Origin: Fuerstiella sp.
GTDB taxonomy: Bacteria > Planctomycetota > Planctomycetia > Planctomycetales > Planctomycetaceae
Assembly (NCBI GenBank): GCA_014238335.1
Contig: JABABI010000027.1
Span: 35,338 to 86,802, forward strand
DNA length: 51,465 nt
Direction: 5' to 3'
Every line of letters starts with the position of its first letter. The first letter of the stretch is position 1. The position numbers and the translations under genes are program-made. Positions 37,224-46,175 of this stretch are shown here, piece by piece. The notes below the pieces were generated by a model. That model made no database searches. It was given only the letters and a program-made list of their open reading frames with translations, and was not told the origin of the DNA.

Positions 37224-39436
37224 ACGCCGAACGACTGCCGAGTAAACACGTCGTTCTGCTGGGTGTCGGTCACACCAACGCGCACATTGTGAAGATGTGG
37301 CGGGACAATCCGCTGCCCGACACCGGCCTCACGTGCATTTCTGACAATTCAATTGCGACGTATTCCGGAATGCTGCCAGCCGTCCTGGCGCAGCAGATCC
37401 CGCCTTCCGAAATGGAAATCGATCTGGTCCGATTGTGTTCCGCCGTCGGTGCTCGGCTCGTCGTGGATGACGTTGCGGGCGTGGATCCCGAACGTCGCGA
37501 AGTCATCTTCCGGGATCGCCCGTCCGTGTCATTCGACGTGCTTTCGGTGGGCGTCGGTTCCGTACCTGCCATGGACGGTGTCATCAATGAATCCGAATCC
37601 CTGGTCACCATCAAGCCCATGCAGACCTTTCTGCAGCGGCTGCGATCCACAGTGAATCGCGTTCTGTCAAACCGTGCTGTAGGCGCCGTCGAGGACGACA
37701 CGGGGCGACTCAAAATTTTGATTGCTGGCAGCGGCGTTGCAGGAATTGAGATCCTTTTTTGCCTGCCACCATTCGTGGCCTCGGTCTGTGACATGCCAGT
37801 CGAACTAGAACTGGTCACGCGCAGTGAACGGATTCTTCAGGCCGCCTGCGATTCAACTCGACAGCGCGTGACTGCGGAAATCGCAATGCGAAATATTTCT
37901 GTAGTGACCGGTCAGTCCATTCAGAAAGTGGACCGCTCGTCGATCACATTAGCAAATGGAGATGTGCACGCGGCCGATATTGTCATCTGGGCCACAGGCG
38001 CTGTTCCGCCTGCACTTCTGTCACAGCTCAGTCTGCCGCTGAACAATTTCGGGTTCATCGCCACCAATGCCACCCTGCAGTCCGTCTCCGGCCGGCCGGT
38101 GTTCGCCGTTGGTGATACAGGTTCGATCGTCAGCAACGACCTCCCCAAAGCCGGTGTCTTTGCGGTTCGCCAGGGACCGATACTCTGGGAGAATATTCAG
38201 CGGGCACTGAAAAATCAGCCGCTGACGACGTACGTTCCTCAGCAGTCGTTTCTTAAACTGCTGAACACCGGCGATGGCCGTGCCATCGGCGAATGGAAGG
38301 GCCGAAGTTTTTCCGGTCGCTGGGTTAAGCGACTGAAGGATCGAATTGACGGGCGGTTCATGAACATGTTCCACATGTTGTCTGACATGCCCCAGGACAT
38401 GGCACAAATGCAGTGTAAAGGCTGCGGCTGCAAGCTGGGCGCTGAGGTTCTGGAATCTGCTCTGTCCTCGCTGGCGGTAAAAAGTTCCAACGATGGCGCC
38501 GGTGCGGTGCAGATGGACGACGCCGCCGTCGTGCCGCTGTCAACGGGCGGGCAGGTCGTCGTGTCGACGGACTTCTTCACCACCCCGTTTGACGACATGT
38601 ATCTGGCCGGTCGAATCGCCGCGCTGCATTCTGCCAGCGACCTGATCGCCATGGGAGCGTCTGTCACGTCGGCCGTCGCCAACATCGTTCTGCCCGAAGG
38701 TGACGCTGCATCACAGCGTCGAACATTGAACGAATTGCTGCAGGGCGCACGGCACGAATTCAAAGCGTTGAAGGCGGACATTGTTGGTGGCCACACGATT
38801 GTCGGGCCACGACTGGAAATCGGCTTCACCGTCCTGGGCGAACCATTGCGGGAATCACTACTGCAGAAAAAGAATCTCAGGGTCGGTGACAGGTTGTATC
38901 TGACCAAACCGCTGGGCATCGGAATTCTGCTGGCCGCCCACATGAGATCGCAATGTCCGGCCAGAGCCTACGATTCGCTGATCAATACAATGCTGCTGCG
39001 TCAGCACAAGCTGGCAGCGCTTGCCGGACAGTTCAATATTTGCGCTGGAACGGACGTGACCGGATTTGGACTGACCGGACATCTTGTCGAAATGCTGACA
39101 GCAAGCAATGTCGCCGCTGAGCTTGACCTTTCCAGCATCCCGCTGCTGCCCGGCGTCGTCGACGCTTTCGATGCCGGCATCGAAAGCACACTGGCCCCGC
39201 AGAATCGCAGCGTTGGCAAGAGAATATCAGCAACTTCTGACCAGCAGGTGACAGCCCGGTATCAGGCCCTGTTCGATCCTCAGACTTGCGGAGGGCTGCT
39301 GCTGGGAGTGCCAGCGGCAGCGGCCGACGCCTTTGTGGCGGCCGTACAAAACATCAGTTTGCCCGCCCCGGTGTGCATTGGCCAGGTCTGCCAGATAACC
39401 GCAGACGACAAGTCGATGGTGAAACTGTCGCCGTGA
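37220..39436 (+). CDS. selD: NADH-dehydrogenase-like flavoprotein fused to selenide, water dikinase (SelD)
   Basis: A 738-residue two-domain protein with a GTG start overlapping the selA stop. Residues 1-385 form a pyridine-nucleotide/FAD oxidoreductase like type II NADH dehydrogenase: VVLLGVGHTNAHIV, then TYSGMLPAVLA, ILIAGSGVAGIEI (second dinucleotide fold) and VFAVGDTGSI. From about residue 397 comes SelD, which makes selenophosphate from selenide and ATP: MQCKGCGCKLGAEVL (GCGCK at 401-405, Cys where some SelDs have Sec), MDDAAVV, DFFTTPFDD, GGHTIVGPRLEIGF, TDVTGFGLTGHLVEML and DPQTCGGLLLGV. Such fusions are known in some cyanobacteria and other lineages. The flavin domain may reduce a selenium compound to selenide for the kinase, but this is an inference. 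Confidence 0.95.
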   Translation: MNAERLPSKHVVLLGVGHTNAHIVKMWRDNPLPDTGLTCISDNSIATYSGMLPAVLAQQIPPSEMEIDLVRLCSAVGARLVVDDVAGVDPERREVIFRDRPSVSFDVLSVGVGSVPAMDGVINESESLVTIKPMQTFLQRLRSTVNRVLSNRAVGAVEDDTGRLKILIAGSGVAGIEILFCLPPFVASVCDMPVELELVTRSERILQAACDSTRQRVTAEIAMRNISVVTGQSIQKVDRSSITLANGDVHAADIVIWATGAVPPALLSQLSLPLNNFGFIATNATLQSVSGRPVFAVGDTGSIVSNDLPKAGVFAVRQGPILWENIQRALKNQPLTTYVPQQSFLKLLNTGDGRAIGEWKGRSFSGRWVKRLKDRIDGRFMNMFHMLSDMPQDMAQMQCKGCGCKLGAEVLESALSSLAVKSSNDGAGAVQMDDAAVVPLSTGGQVVVSTDFFTTPFDDMYLAGRIAALHSASDLIAMGASVTSAVANIVLPEGDAASQRRTLNELLQGARHEFKALKADIVGGHTIVGPRLEIGFTVLGEPLRESLLQKKNLRVGDRLYLTKPLGIGILLAAHMRSQCPARAYDSLINTMLLRQHKLAALAGQFNICAGTDVTGFGLTGHLVEMLTASNVAAELDLSSIPLLPGVVDAFDAGIESTLAPQNRSVGKRISATSDQQVTARYQALFDPQTCGGLLLGVPAAAADAFVAAVQNISLPAPVCIGQVCQITADDKSMVKLSP

Positions 39437-39705
39437 CCCGCTTCAATGACAATCACTTCGCTAATGTCGAACAGCGGTTCTCTACTCAGCTCGGTGCTGT
39501 CACTGTTGTCGACAAAGACAAGGTTCGTTCCATCAAGCTCGAGCGTGACGTCGCTCGGTGTCCCCGCAGTTGCGTCAAACTCGAACGGTGCTGCGTCGAG
39601 CATACACTGCGGTTCGGGCGCCTGCAGCGCCAGCAGAGAGGAACTGACCCGAGCGCGTTGTGCCCGCCGCGTGTGCTTACGTAATTTACGTATCCTTCGC
39701 AGCAT
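39280..39705 (-). pseudogene. N-terminal remnant of a planctomycete giant surface-protein gene
   Basis: A 141-codon frame whose first 100 residues look like the start of the very large secreted planctomycete proteins: a basic head (MLRRIRKLRKHTRRAQRARV), then SSLLALQAPEPQCMLDAAPFE, where an 'LE.R.LLAA'-type signal is usual, and a beta-rich DVTLELDGTNLVFVDNSDS and EVIVIEAGHGDSFTIDL. After that the frame runs antisense into the 3' end of selD and stops. The true coding remnant is probably 39437-39705. The rest of the gene is absent, so it appears to be the broken 5' end of a large gene. The match is by pattern only, and a chance ORF is possible. Confidence 0.4.
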
Positions 39706-40226
39706 CGGCAGGCGTTTGGATTCCTGGTGGCGAAGTGCGCGCCACTGCTTTCGAGTCGAAGTCTTGATGGATCCTCTAAGTGGCCAGACGGGACATCTAC
39801 GACTTCAGGTACTATTGATTGGATCCCATGGGGGAGGGGACTTCAATGCAGGTCACTCCACGAAATGAGACGCCGCAGCCGGTGCAGCGTCCGGCAGATA
39901 CGCGTCTTCCAGCCCACCGATTACTCAAATCGCGAGCCTCACCGGACGGCCGACCGTAAATGACTCCAAGGCGACCGGGCGCATCATCGCGCTGTTCCGG
40001 AATCGTCCGCAGGAGCATGAATTCTGTGGCTCGGTGGCCTGACAACTGCCGCAGTAATTTCGATTCACGCGAGCCATTGCCGCCAACGAATGTTTCGACG
40101 GCAGCACGCCATCCTGAAACACTGTCTTCCACTGACTGGCCAGCAGTGCGGCCATTGACGTGGCATGCGGTCAACTGGCGATGATCAGCGCGCAATCCGA
40201 ACCTGCAATTTTGAGTCCGGCATATT
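39706..40226. other. Region of no clear coding content between selD and the giant-protein gene
   Basis: About 520 bases. Short minus-strand frames (for example 39925-40155, with CGSCQ and CSCG) have no recognisable family or start signal. Together with the surface-protein remnant to the left, this looks like a patch of eroded DNA downstream of two converging units. Confidence 0.35.
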
Positions 40227-43200
40227 TCAACGTGCCTTGCGCACCCAGGACTCGGCCATATCCTGCAGGTCAGGAGCTGCTCCGTCACGGTGTTCCGCAA
40301 AATAGTAACGTTCGATTCGGTTGATGGACGTAGCCAGTTCTGTTCGCCCGTCCGATGTCAGACCGTTGTTACGTTCAATGTCCTTCAATAGCGACAGTAC
40401 GTTGAATGCAGTCGGAGACTCGGGCATGTGAAATCGGTGCACAGTCACTGGGGCCACCGCCGGCTTTCGCAGCAGCCACCACGCCAGGAAAACAATCAGG
40501 CACAAGGCGAATCCGACAGCTGTCGCGATGGCCCGGGAGTGGTCCGGTTCATCGTACTGTTCCTGCAGCGTTACAGACTGCTCGACTTCAACAAGATCCG
40601 CGTCGTCGTACCGCTGCCAAACTTCTTCCTTGAGGGGCAGACGTGCCGATGCGAACATGAAGGTGCGTGCGTCGTCTGCTACTTCCGGGCTGTCAGCAAG
40701 AGTGATGGTCCACAGGCGATCCGTCACCACCACCGGTTCACTGCTTTCCGGATCGAACCGGGACACGGACAATCCGTTGTCTTCGGATTCTGTAACTTCA
40801 AAATCGGCAAAACTGAGATCGAGCAACTGATCCAGTTCCGGCACCAGCCCCTGACCTGTCGCCTTCACTTCCAGAACCAGTCTGTTTTCCTTCGCCTGAC
40901 GTTCGTCCAGGGTCTGAGTGACAGACAGCTGTTGCAGCGGCCGACTGTCCGGACTGGTCGTGCCGCAGTCGATCGACAGTGCCTGCGATTCCACGGGCAG
41001 TACGGCGTATCCTGTGGTATCGAGAAAATCAAGATCCAGCTTCAAAGGAGCCACTCGGTCAATCTCAGGACCGCGGGCCTGCAGCAACACGTAGGCATAC
41101 GATGTGGTCCGCCAGCCTTCTTCGGCAGTCGGCCGAGACGTTACGGTCTCAGGCTGGAAGGTAACAGACAGGACTTCAAAGTGCTCATCCAGAGCGTCGC
41201 GGACTGTCTGTTCGAACTTATCCCGGTAGTTTTCTCCCGGGCGACCATAGTTGTAGATGGAACGGGCACCGTTGTTCTGATTCTGCAAATACCTTGCAAA
41301 ACCCCCGGATTCGCGTTCGATCGCCTTCGTATGCCGCAGATTGACGAAGACACCGAATGGCCGTCCATGCCCCACCGCGGGCGAACCGTCAAGTTTCGCC
41401 TCCAGTTTGATCTCCGTCACCAGGTCTTTGTAATAGTCGTAGACTTTGCGGGCCTCGCGCGCCTGTTCATGTTCGCCCACGATGGCCAGACCTTCACGCA
41501 CATAGCGAAACTTGACTGCCGGATTCACGCGACTCATGCGAGTGAATAAATCGTTGGCAAACATCGCCAGATGCTTCGCCCGAGTTTCTTTCGGCAGCGA
41601 TTCGACGGCCTGGCGGATCAGTGGGATCTGGTTCAGAACCGGCAGTTTATCCTGAGTGATCCGGTCCAGATCGGGAGCGCCCAGTGATGCATTGAACCAG
41701 AACTGAAACGGCTCGACGCTGTATTCTGACTCCTTCAAATCCGGCACTGTCGAGACATACCTTGTCACAGCATTCCGGAAACTGGAGAGCGCTTCCTTTC
41801 GTGCCTCAGCGTAGCCCGATGAGTTCTGCAGCTCTGCTCGATAGTCATTTCGGTCATGTTGCAGTGAGGCATCGACAAGATGCAGTTCCCAGCTGTCCGG
41901 ATGATCCGCCAAAGCCTGACGGCACAGTTCGTAAGCAGACTCGTAGCCAAGCACGACTTCAGCTTCGATGTCTTTCTTCCTGCGGCTGGTCTGATTCTGC
42001 TGCTGGACCTCCGGCTTGCGCCAGATGCCGGCCAGATTGCCCCTCATCGTCTGCAGCATTCCAGCCAGTGTTTTCGGTTCCATGCTTTTGACATCGCCAA
42101 AAATCCTCTGCATGTCATCCAGGCGATACACTTCTGCCGAACTGTGGACACGCGTAAAGGCAGCAGATATCCAGCGTTCATCGATGTCGTCAAGGGGCAG
42201 CTGGCGGATACGTTCCGCCCATGTTGCCAGTTCCGCAAGATTCCGCACCTGACGACTGCGAGTGAGCGGAATGCCGCTGGCCCGCTGGCTGTATCCATAG
42301 CTGAACATGTAAATGCTGGTGCGTCTAGTCTGCGTATTGGGATCATGTTTTTCTGCCCAGACGTTCAGAAACTCCTGCACCAGACTGCGAGCGTCATCTT
42401 TGTGTGTGGCAGCCAGCTGCTCGATATAGGGAAACGCTTCCGTTTCCTCTTTGACTAGCAAATGCAGTCGCGCCGTTTCTATGGAAAACCTTGACCGATA
42501 GCCGTCATCCAGAAACTTCAGCCATTCTTCTCCCGGACGCCCGTCTAGCACTTTGCCGGACGGGATTGGCAGCGGCATACCGGACGACTGTGAAGAACTA
42601 CGGCTGGTTTGCGACCAGAAATAATTCCCGTACATGTCCCGCGACATGGACGATCCTCGCTGCGTGGTGGCGTCATATTTGACGGAGTACGTCGCTTCGC
42701 GCAGCCAGTTGGCGGCCAGCAGATGCAGTGTCTTCTGCCATGAATTAGCTCGATCCGGTGCTGTTTTCAGCAAAGCGTCGACAGCGGTCTGCTGCAGCTT
42801 GAGCGTCGCGACACGTTCGTCCGGATTTTTCATCTGTTCCTTCATGGCTCGGGCGGAAGTTCCGCCGATAGCGCCGAGAATTTCCATGCCGCGTTCGGGC
42901 TCACTGGTGAAACTATCGGCCAGCCATTTGTCCCCCAGCTCTTCCCGGATGATGGGCACGAGGTGCACACAGCGTCGTAGAGCTTTTTCCCGATGCTTAT
43001 CCTCAGTCTTTTCATAATCCAGCAGTGCCTGAGCAGCACTCCATGACTGTTCCAGCAGAGTCTTCTCACGTTCTGAGACGTGCAGCCGCATGAAGACATC
43101 GGACAACACATCCAGCGCTTCGGTATCGTTTTCCTTTATTGCGTCGTCAAGGGTCGGCAGAAAGCCCTGTGACTGTTCGACGCGGTTAGCGGCAAACAGA

Positions 43201-44096
43201 ATACGGGCCGCCATTCGTTTTGTGATCTTCTGATCCTCGGCGGCAACCCCGACGTGTTCAGTTAATGTGTCCAGAAAAATATATTTTGCCTGACCTTCCA
43301 CCTGACAGAAATTGACAAGACCACCCAGCATCCCGATGTGGCTGTCTTCGAGCTTTTCGGCAGGGCAAATTTCCGCGAGTGCAATCACATCGCTGGCTCG
43401 AATCGTATTGCGTTCACCAATAATCTGGCCGGTGCGGGCTTTCGGCTGCCCCGGCGGGCCCGCCACAAGCGATCCCAGCAACTGAGCATAGACAGACTTC
43501 TGTTCTGCGTCGTCAAGCGTGGTGATGAATTCTGCAACGGCGTCCCAGTCGGCAAGAGTGACATTTCGTTTTAAGCGGGCAACGCCTTCTGTAAGATCGT
43601 CCATCTCCTTTTTCAGCCTGGCGACGTCCTTCTTCTTTTTGTCCGCTGCTTTCTTCGCCGCCTGTTCTTCTTCGGTGAGCGGTTTTTCGGCGTCTTTCGG
43701 CTGCCCGTCGTCCGACGTCGCGGCGTCCGGGTCCATGGGGCTGCCCTTCTCAGCTGCAGTCGTCTTATCCTCTTCTGACTTTGGCGACGTGGACCATGCT
43801 TTCAGAATAGAAGATGGTCGCCGATCAAAAGTCAACTTGCCCAGGACCGCCTGCCGCTGTTTGGCCCGATCCGAAATGGACGACGTGGCGGCGGACGACG
43901 AAGTCTGCCCCGCAGCAGCAGTTGGCGTGACCACCGCCGTCCCCGGCAACGATCCTGCCAGCTCTTCCGCATGTACGCCCGCAACCTTAGTGCGAGGGGT
44001 GACGAGCCGAAACGGCCTTGATGTAGCCGGCACCTGTGCTTCGACACAGGCAGTCACGGAACAGACGAGAACCACAAGGGCAACAGTTGTCTTCAT
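40227..44096 (-). CDS. Giant exported helical-repeat protein with C-terminal membrane anchor (last gene of MoxR/Bat-type operon)
   Basis: A 1289-residue protein of no family I recognise. It has a signal sequence (TTVALVVLVCSVTAC), where VTAC could also be a lipobox. Residues about 125-175 are a charged Lys/Glu coiled-coil-like stretch (EEEQAAKKAADKKKKDVARLKKEM). Residues about 180-850 are alpha-helical with loosely TPR-like spacing (ALADHPDSWELHLVDASLQHDRNDY is one example). Residues about 930-1180 are beta-rich. One membrane helix (ATAVGFALCLIVFLAWWLL) follows, with a cytoplasmic tail of about 85 residues (LLKDIERNNGLTSDGRTELATSINRIERYYFA). That tail resembles the C-terminus of the BatD-like protein in the same operon, GALSAEDKADLDIRILNFW and RWFYSRH. 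The anchor plus tail therefore suggest a BatD-type partner with a much enlarged exported part. Confidence 0.75.
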   Translation of the reverse strand: MKTTVALVVLVCSVTACVEAQVPATSRPFRLVTPRTKVAGVHAEELAGSLPGTAVVTPTAAAGQTSSSAATSSISDRAKQRQAVLGKLTFDRRPSSILKAWSTSPKSEEDKTTAAEKGSPMDPDAATSDDGQPKDAEKPLTEEEQAAKKAADKKKKDVARLKKEMDDLTEGVARLKRNVTLADWDAVAEFITTLDDAEQKSVYAQLLGSLVAGPPGQPKARTGQIIGERNTIRASDVIALAEICPAEKLEDSHIGMLGGLVNFCQVEGQAKYIFLDTLTEHVGVAAEDQKITKRMAARILFAANRVEQSQGFLPTLDDAIKENDTEALDVLSDVFMRLHVSEREKTLLEQSWSAAQALLDYEKTEDKHREKALRRCVHLVPIIREELGDKWLADSFTSEPERGMEILGAIGGTSARAMKEQMKNPDERVATLKLQQTAVDALLKTAPDRANSWQKTLHLLAANWLREATYSVKYDATTQRGSSMSRDMYGNYFWSQTSRSSSQSSGMPLPIPSGKVLDGRPGEEWLKFLDDGYRSRFSIETARLHLLVKEETEAFPYIEQLAATHKDDARSLVQEFLNVWAEKHDPNTQTRRTSIYMFSYGYSQRASGIPLTRSRQVRNLAELATWAERIRQLPLDDIDERWISAAFTRVHSSAEVYRLDDMQRIFGDVKSMEPKTLAGMLQTMRGNLAGIWRKPEVQQQNQTSRRKKDIEAEVVLGYESAYELCRQALADHPDSWELHLVDASLQHDRNDYRAELQNSSGYAEARKEALSSFRNAVTRYVSTVPDLKESEYSVEPFQFWFNASLGAPDLDRITQDKLPVLNQIPLIRQAVESLPKETRAKHLAMFANDLFTRMSRVNPAVKFRYVREGLAIVGEHEQAREARKVYDYYKDLVTEIKLEAKLDGSPAVGHGRPFGVFVNLRHTKAIERESGGFARYLQNQNNGARSIYNYGRPGENYRDKFEQTVRDALDEHFEVLSVTFQPETVTSRPTAEEGWRTTSYAYVLLQARGPEIDRVAPLKLDLDFLDTTGYAVLPVESQALSIDCGTTSPDSRPLQQLSVTQTLDERQAKENRLVLEVKATGQGLVPELDQLLDLSFADFEVTESEDNGLSVSRFDPESSEPVVVTDRLWTITLADSPEVADDARTFMFASARLPLKEEVWQRYDDADLVEVEQSVTLQEQYDEPDHSRAIATAVGFALCLIVFLAWWLLRKPAVAPVTVHRFHMPESPTAFNVLSLLKDIERNNGLTSDGRTELATSINRIERYYFAEHRDGAAPDLQDMAESWVRKAR

Positions 44097-44454
44097 GGGA
44101 GTTCAGAAACGAAAGGCTCAGTGAAAACGCGTCCTGCGCGGGAAAGGCGTCGTCCTGACACCAATGACTGACAGCACAGCAACGCGAACTCGGAGCTTCG
44201 CAACATTGAACGCCACCACCGAACTCAACGCCACAAAGCTTCCCGGCTGGCCGGTGCCAGGCGACGAAGTGTTCTGTGGCAGCAGCAACAACCGACTGCG
44301 GAGCAGAGAATCTCCCAAAGTCCGTGGTCTCCGATTATGAACCGACGCCGTCTCCTGGCGGACCAGCTGTGGCACCACGATTATCCTGCGGTTGTGGCTG
44401 ACCTTTCGGAGAGGATGCTCGACGAGCGCGACCGCGCCCGGTTCCACAACCTTT
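44097..44454. other. Gap within the MoxR/Bat-type operon
   Basis: About 360 bases between the small helical protein and the giant protein. A minus-strand frame stays open through it (to 44118) but only as an extension of a shadow frame, with no start signal and no family. It may hold a promoter or processing site for the giant gene. Confidence 0.35.
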
Positions 44455-45063
44455 TCACTGATTCGGCAGGGGCAGCCCCTGCAGATCGGACAGGTCCAGG
44501 CGAGCGAGCCGAATTGTGGCTTCCAGATTTTCCCGCTGCTTTTGTGCCCGTTCGGACCGGCCTGCATGCTCAGCCTTCTCAGCCAGCATGCGATAGTTCT
44601 GACGAGCGGACTCGATTTCCGGTTCCCATTCGGTGACGGGCAGCCCTTCCAGCCGCATCAGCCATGTCATGTAGAATTGGGAACTCGCCAACGACTCGCG
44701 AACACTCTGTTCGAACTCAACTTCGCTGCCTTCATCACCGCGGTTCTCGTCCGTAAGCATTTCGTCCAGCAGAGTCTTCAGATCAGCGTTGGCTTCCGGC
44801 AGGCGTGCGGCATTCATCTTCGCCTGAGCCATCTCAAGACGAATTCTGCGTGCGTCATCGACCAATTCTACGGGCAAGGACTCAATCGCATCCTCGAACC
44901 GAATCACGGCCGGGCTGAACTTTTCAGCACGAACCATCTCCCGAGCCTCTGCGAGCGCATTGCCAATCTCATCCAGATCCTGATGTTCAGGCCCCGCTAG
45001 GAGGTGATAGAGGCCACCCAGTGGCAACAGCATCACCCAGCCAATAAGGAACATTCGACGCAT
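44455..45063 (-). CDS. Small membrane-anchored helical protein of the MoxR/Bat-type operon
   Basis: A 201-residue protein from ATG 45063, set by a near-perfect GGAGG about 8 bases upstream. An N-terminal hydrophobic segment (MFLIGWVMLLPLGGLYHLL) serves as signal or anchor. The rest is amphipathic helix: ALAEAREMVRAEKFSPAVIRFEDAI and AQAKMNAARLPEANADLKTLLDEML resemble a pair of TPR units. This is the position BatC/BatE-type TPR proteins take in Bat operons. It starts 27 bases after the second von Willebrand gene. A scaffold role on the outer face of the membrane is inferred from position. Confidence 0.75.
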   Translation of the reverse strand: MRRMFLIGWVMLLPLGGLYHLLAGPEHQDLDEIGNALAEAREMVRAEKFSPAVIRFEDAIESLPVELVDDARRIRLEMAQAKMNAARLPEANADLKTLLDEMLTDENRGDEGSEVEFEQSVRESLASSQFYMTWLMRLEGLPVTEWEPEIESARQNYRMLAEKAEHAGRSERAQKQRENLEATIRLARLDLSDLQGLPLPNQ

Positions 45064-45089
45064 GCTTACACCTCCTTTGATTGGGCATT

Positions 45090-46175
45090 CTATACTCTGA
45101 CCGACCAATTTTCGACAGTATTCTCGTCACTTCCGACCGCTGTCGGTGTCCCGCCTGAATCCGGAATTTTCGCCGTTTCCGCCAACTTTCGGATGCCGGG
45201 CTGCCAGCCGGTTCCCAGATAATGCAGGGCAAACGGTATTATCGACAGAATTACGATGCTGACGCCAGCCAACAGCAGCGATACTTCCCTCACGGTCAAT
45301 TGAAAACGCGATTCTCCTTCCATACCGTCCGTCAGGCGATCGATCAGCGCAGTGCTGAGGTGTTTTTCGTTCCCATTGTGGTACATACCTCCCAGACGGG
45401 CAGAAATCTGCCTCAGCGTAGACACGTCCTGGCGAGAGTTGTGTCCGTTTATAAAGGACCCCTTGTTGGGGTCCCCGACACCGACAACCAGCACGTCTGC
45501 CACAGACGCGGGCATCCGCGGCATGCCAGTGGACGGAACTGTGTCGCCGTCCGCCACCAGAATGACCGCAGTGCTGCCAGGCCGCCAGCCGCGACTGAGT
45601 TCGGCCGCCTTTTTAATCCCGGCAAATAAATCCGTTTCGCCAGGCACGAAGGCAAAATGCATCGGCAGGTCGTTCAGAATATTTCGTACCACACCGATGT
45701 CTCTGGTATCTTCGACAACTGGAAATGCATCGGTATAGACGGCGATAACTGACACACGAAATTCGTTCATTGGCACTCGCTGGAAGTAAGAATCCATAAC
45801 TTCCCGCGCCCGCCGCAGCCGACTCAGACTGCCGTCCGGACCAGCGTCCTTCAGTCGCATGCTGGGAGACACGTCCAGCACCAGTACCACGTGCTTTAGT
45901 TTTTCAAACGTCACGTCATCGCCCCTTCGACGATGGGACATGGGAACCAGCAGCATCAGAGTCGTCAGTGCTCCGGCGAGGCAGGCCACGGCAATAGTTC
46001 GCAGGACGGGGATGATCCGCGCCCACAATGCCGGTCGCTGAGCAGGCCCGAATGCCAGACCACTGATCCGCGCGACCCGCCTTGAATGCAGCCACTCAGC
46101 AAGTCCCGCCAACAGACCGAATATCGTCACCGCCGCAAAGGCCCACACCATGATATTGGACGGCAGTTCTACCAC
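45090..46175 (-). CDS. von Willebrand factor A domain membrane protein (BatB-like)
   Basis: A 361-residue protein. I place the start at GTG 46175, which has GAGG 8 bases upstream and overlaps the end of the preceding gene by seven bases; ATG 46151 is the alternative. Two N-terminal membrane helices (VWAFAAVTIFGLLAGLAEWL; IIPVLRTIAVACLAGALTTLMLLV) precede a VWA domain with the MIDAS metal motif DVSPS (about 101-105), Thr in GETDLF and Asp in LVADGD. A third helix (VSLLLAGVSIVILSIIPFAL) is near the C-terminus. This is the BatB/BatA layout, with the VWA domain facing the periplasm and held between helices. It probably works with the adjacent VWA protein and the MoxR ATPase. Confidence 0.88.
   Translation of the reverse strand: MVELPSNIMVWAFAAVTIFGLLAGLAEWLHSRRVARISGLAFGPAQRPALWARIIPVLRTIAVACLAGALTTLMLLVPMSHRRRGDDVTFEKLKHVVLVLDVSPSMRLKDAGPDGSLSRLRRAREVMDSYFQRVPMNEFRVSVIAVYTDAFPVVEDTRDIGVVRNILNDLPMHFAFVPGETDLFAGIKKAAELSRGWRPGSTAVILVADGDTVPSTGMPRMPASVADVLVVGVGDPNKGSFINGHNSRQDVSTLRQISARLGGMYHNGNEKHLSTALIDRLTDGMEGESRFQLTVREVSLLLAGVSIVILSIIPFALHYLGTGWQPGIRKLAETAKIPDSGGTPTAVGSDENTVENWSVRV

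Noticed and set aside
44118..44567. 149-codon ORF between the two last genes of the MoxR operon
   Set aside because: It overlaps the small helical protein in another frame, lacks a start signal and has Arg/Leu-rich shadow-like composition.
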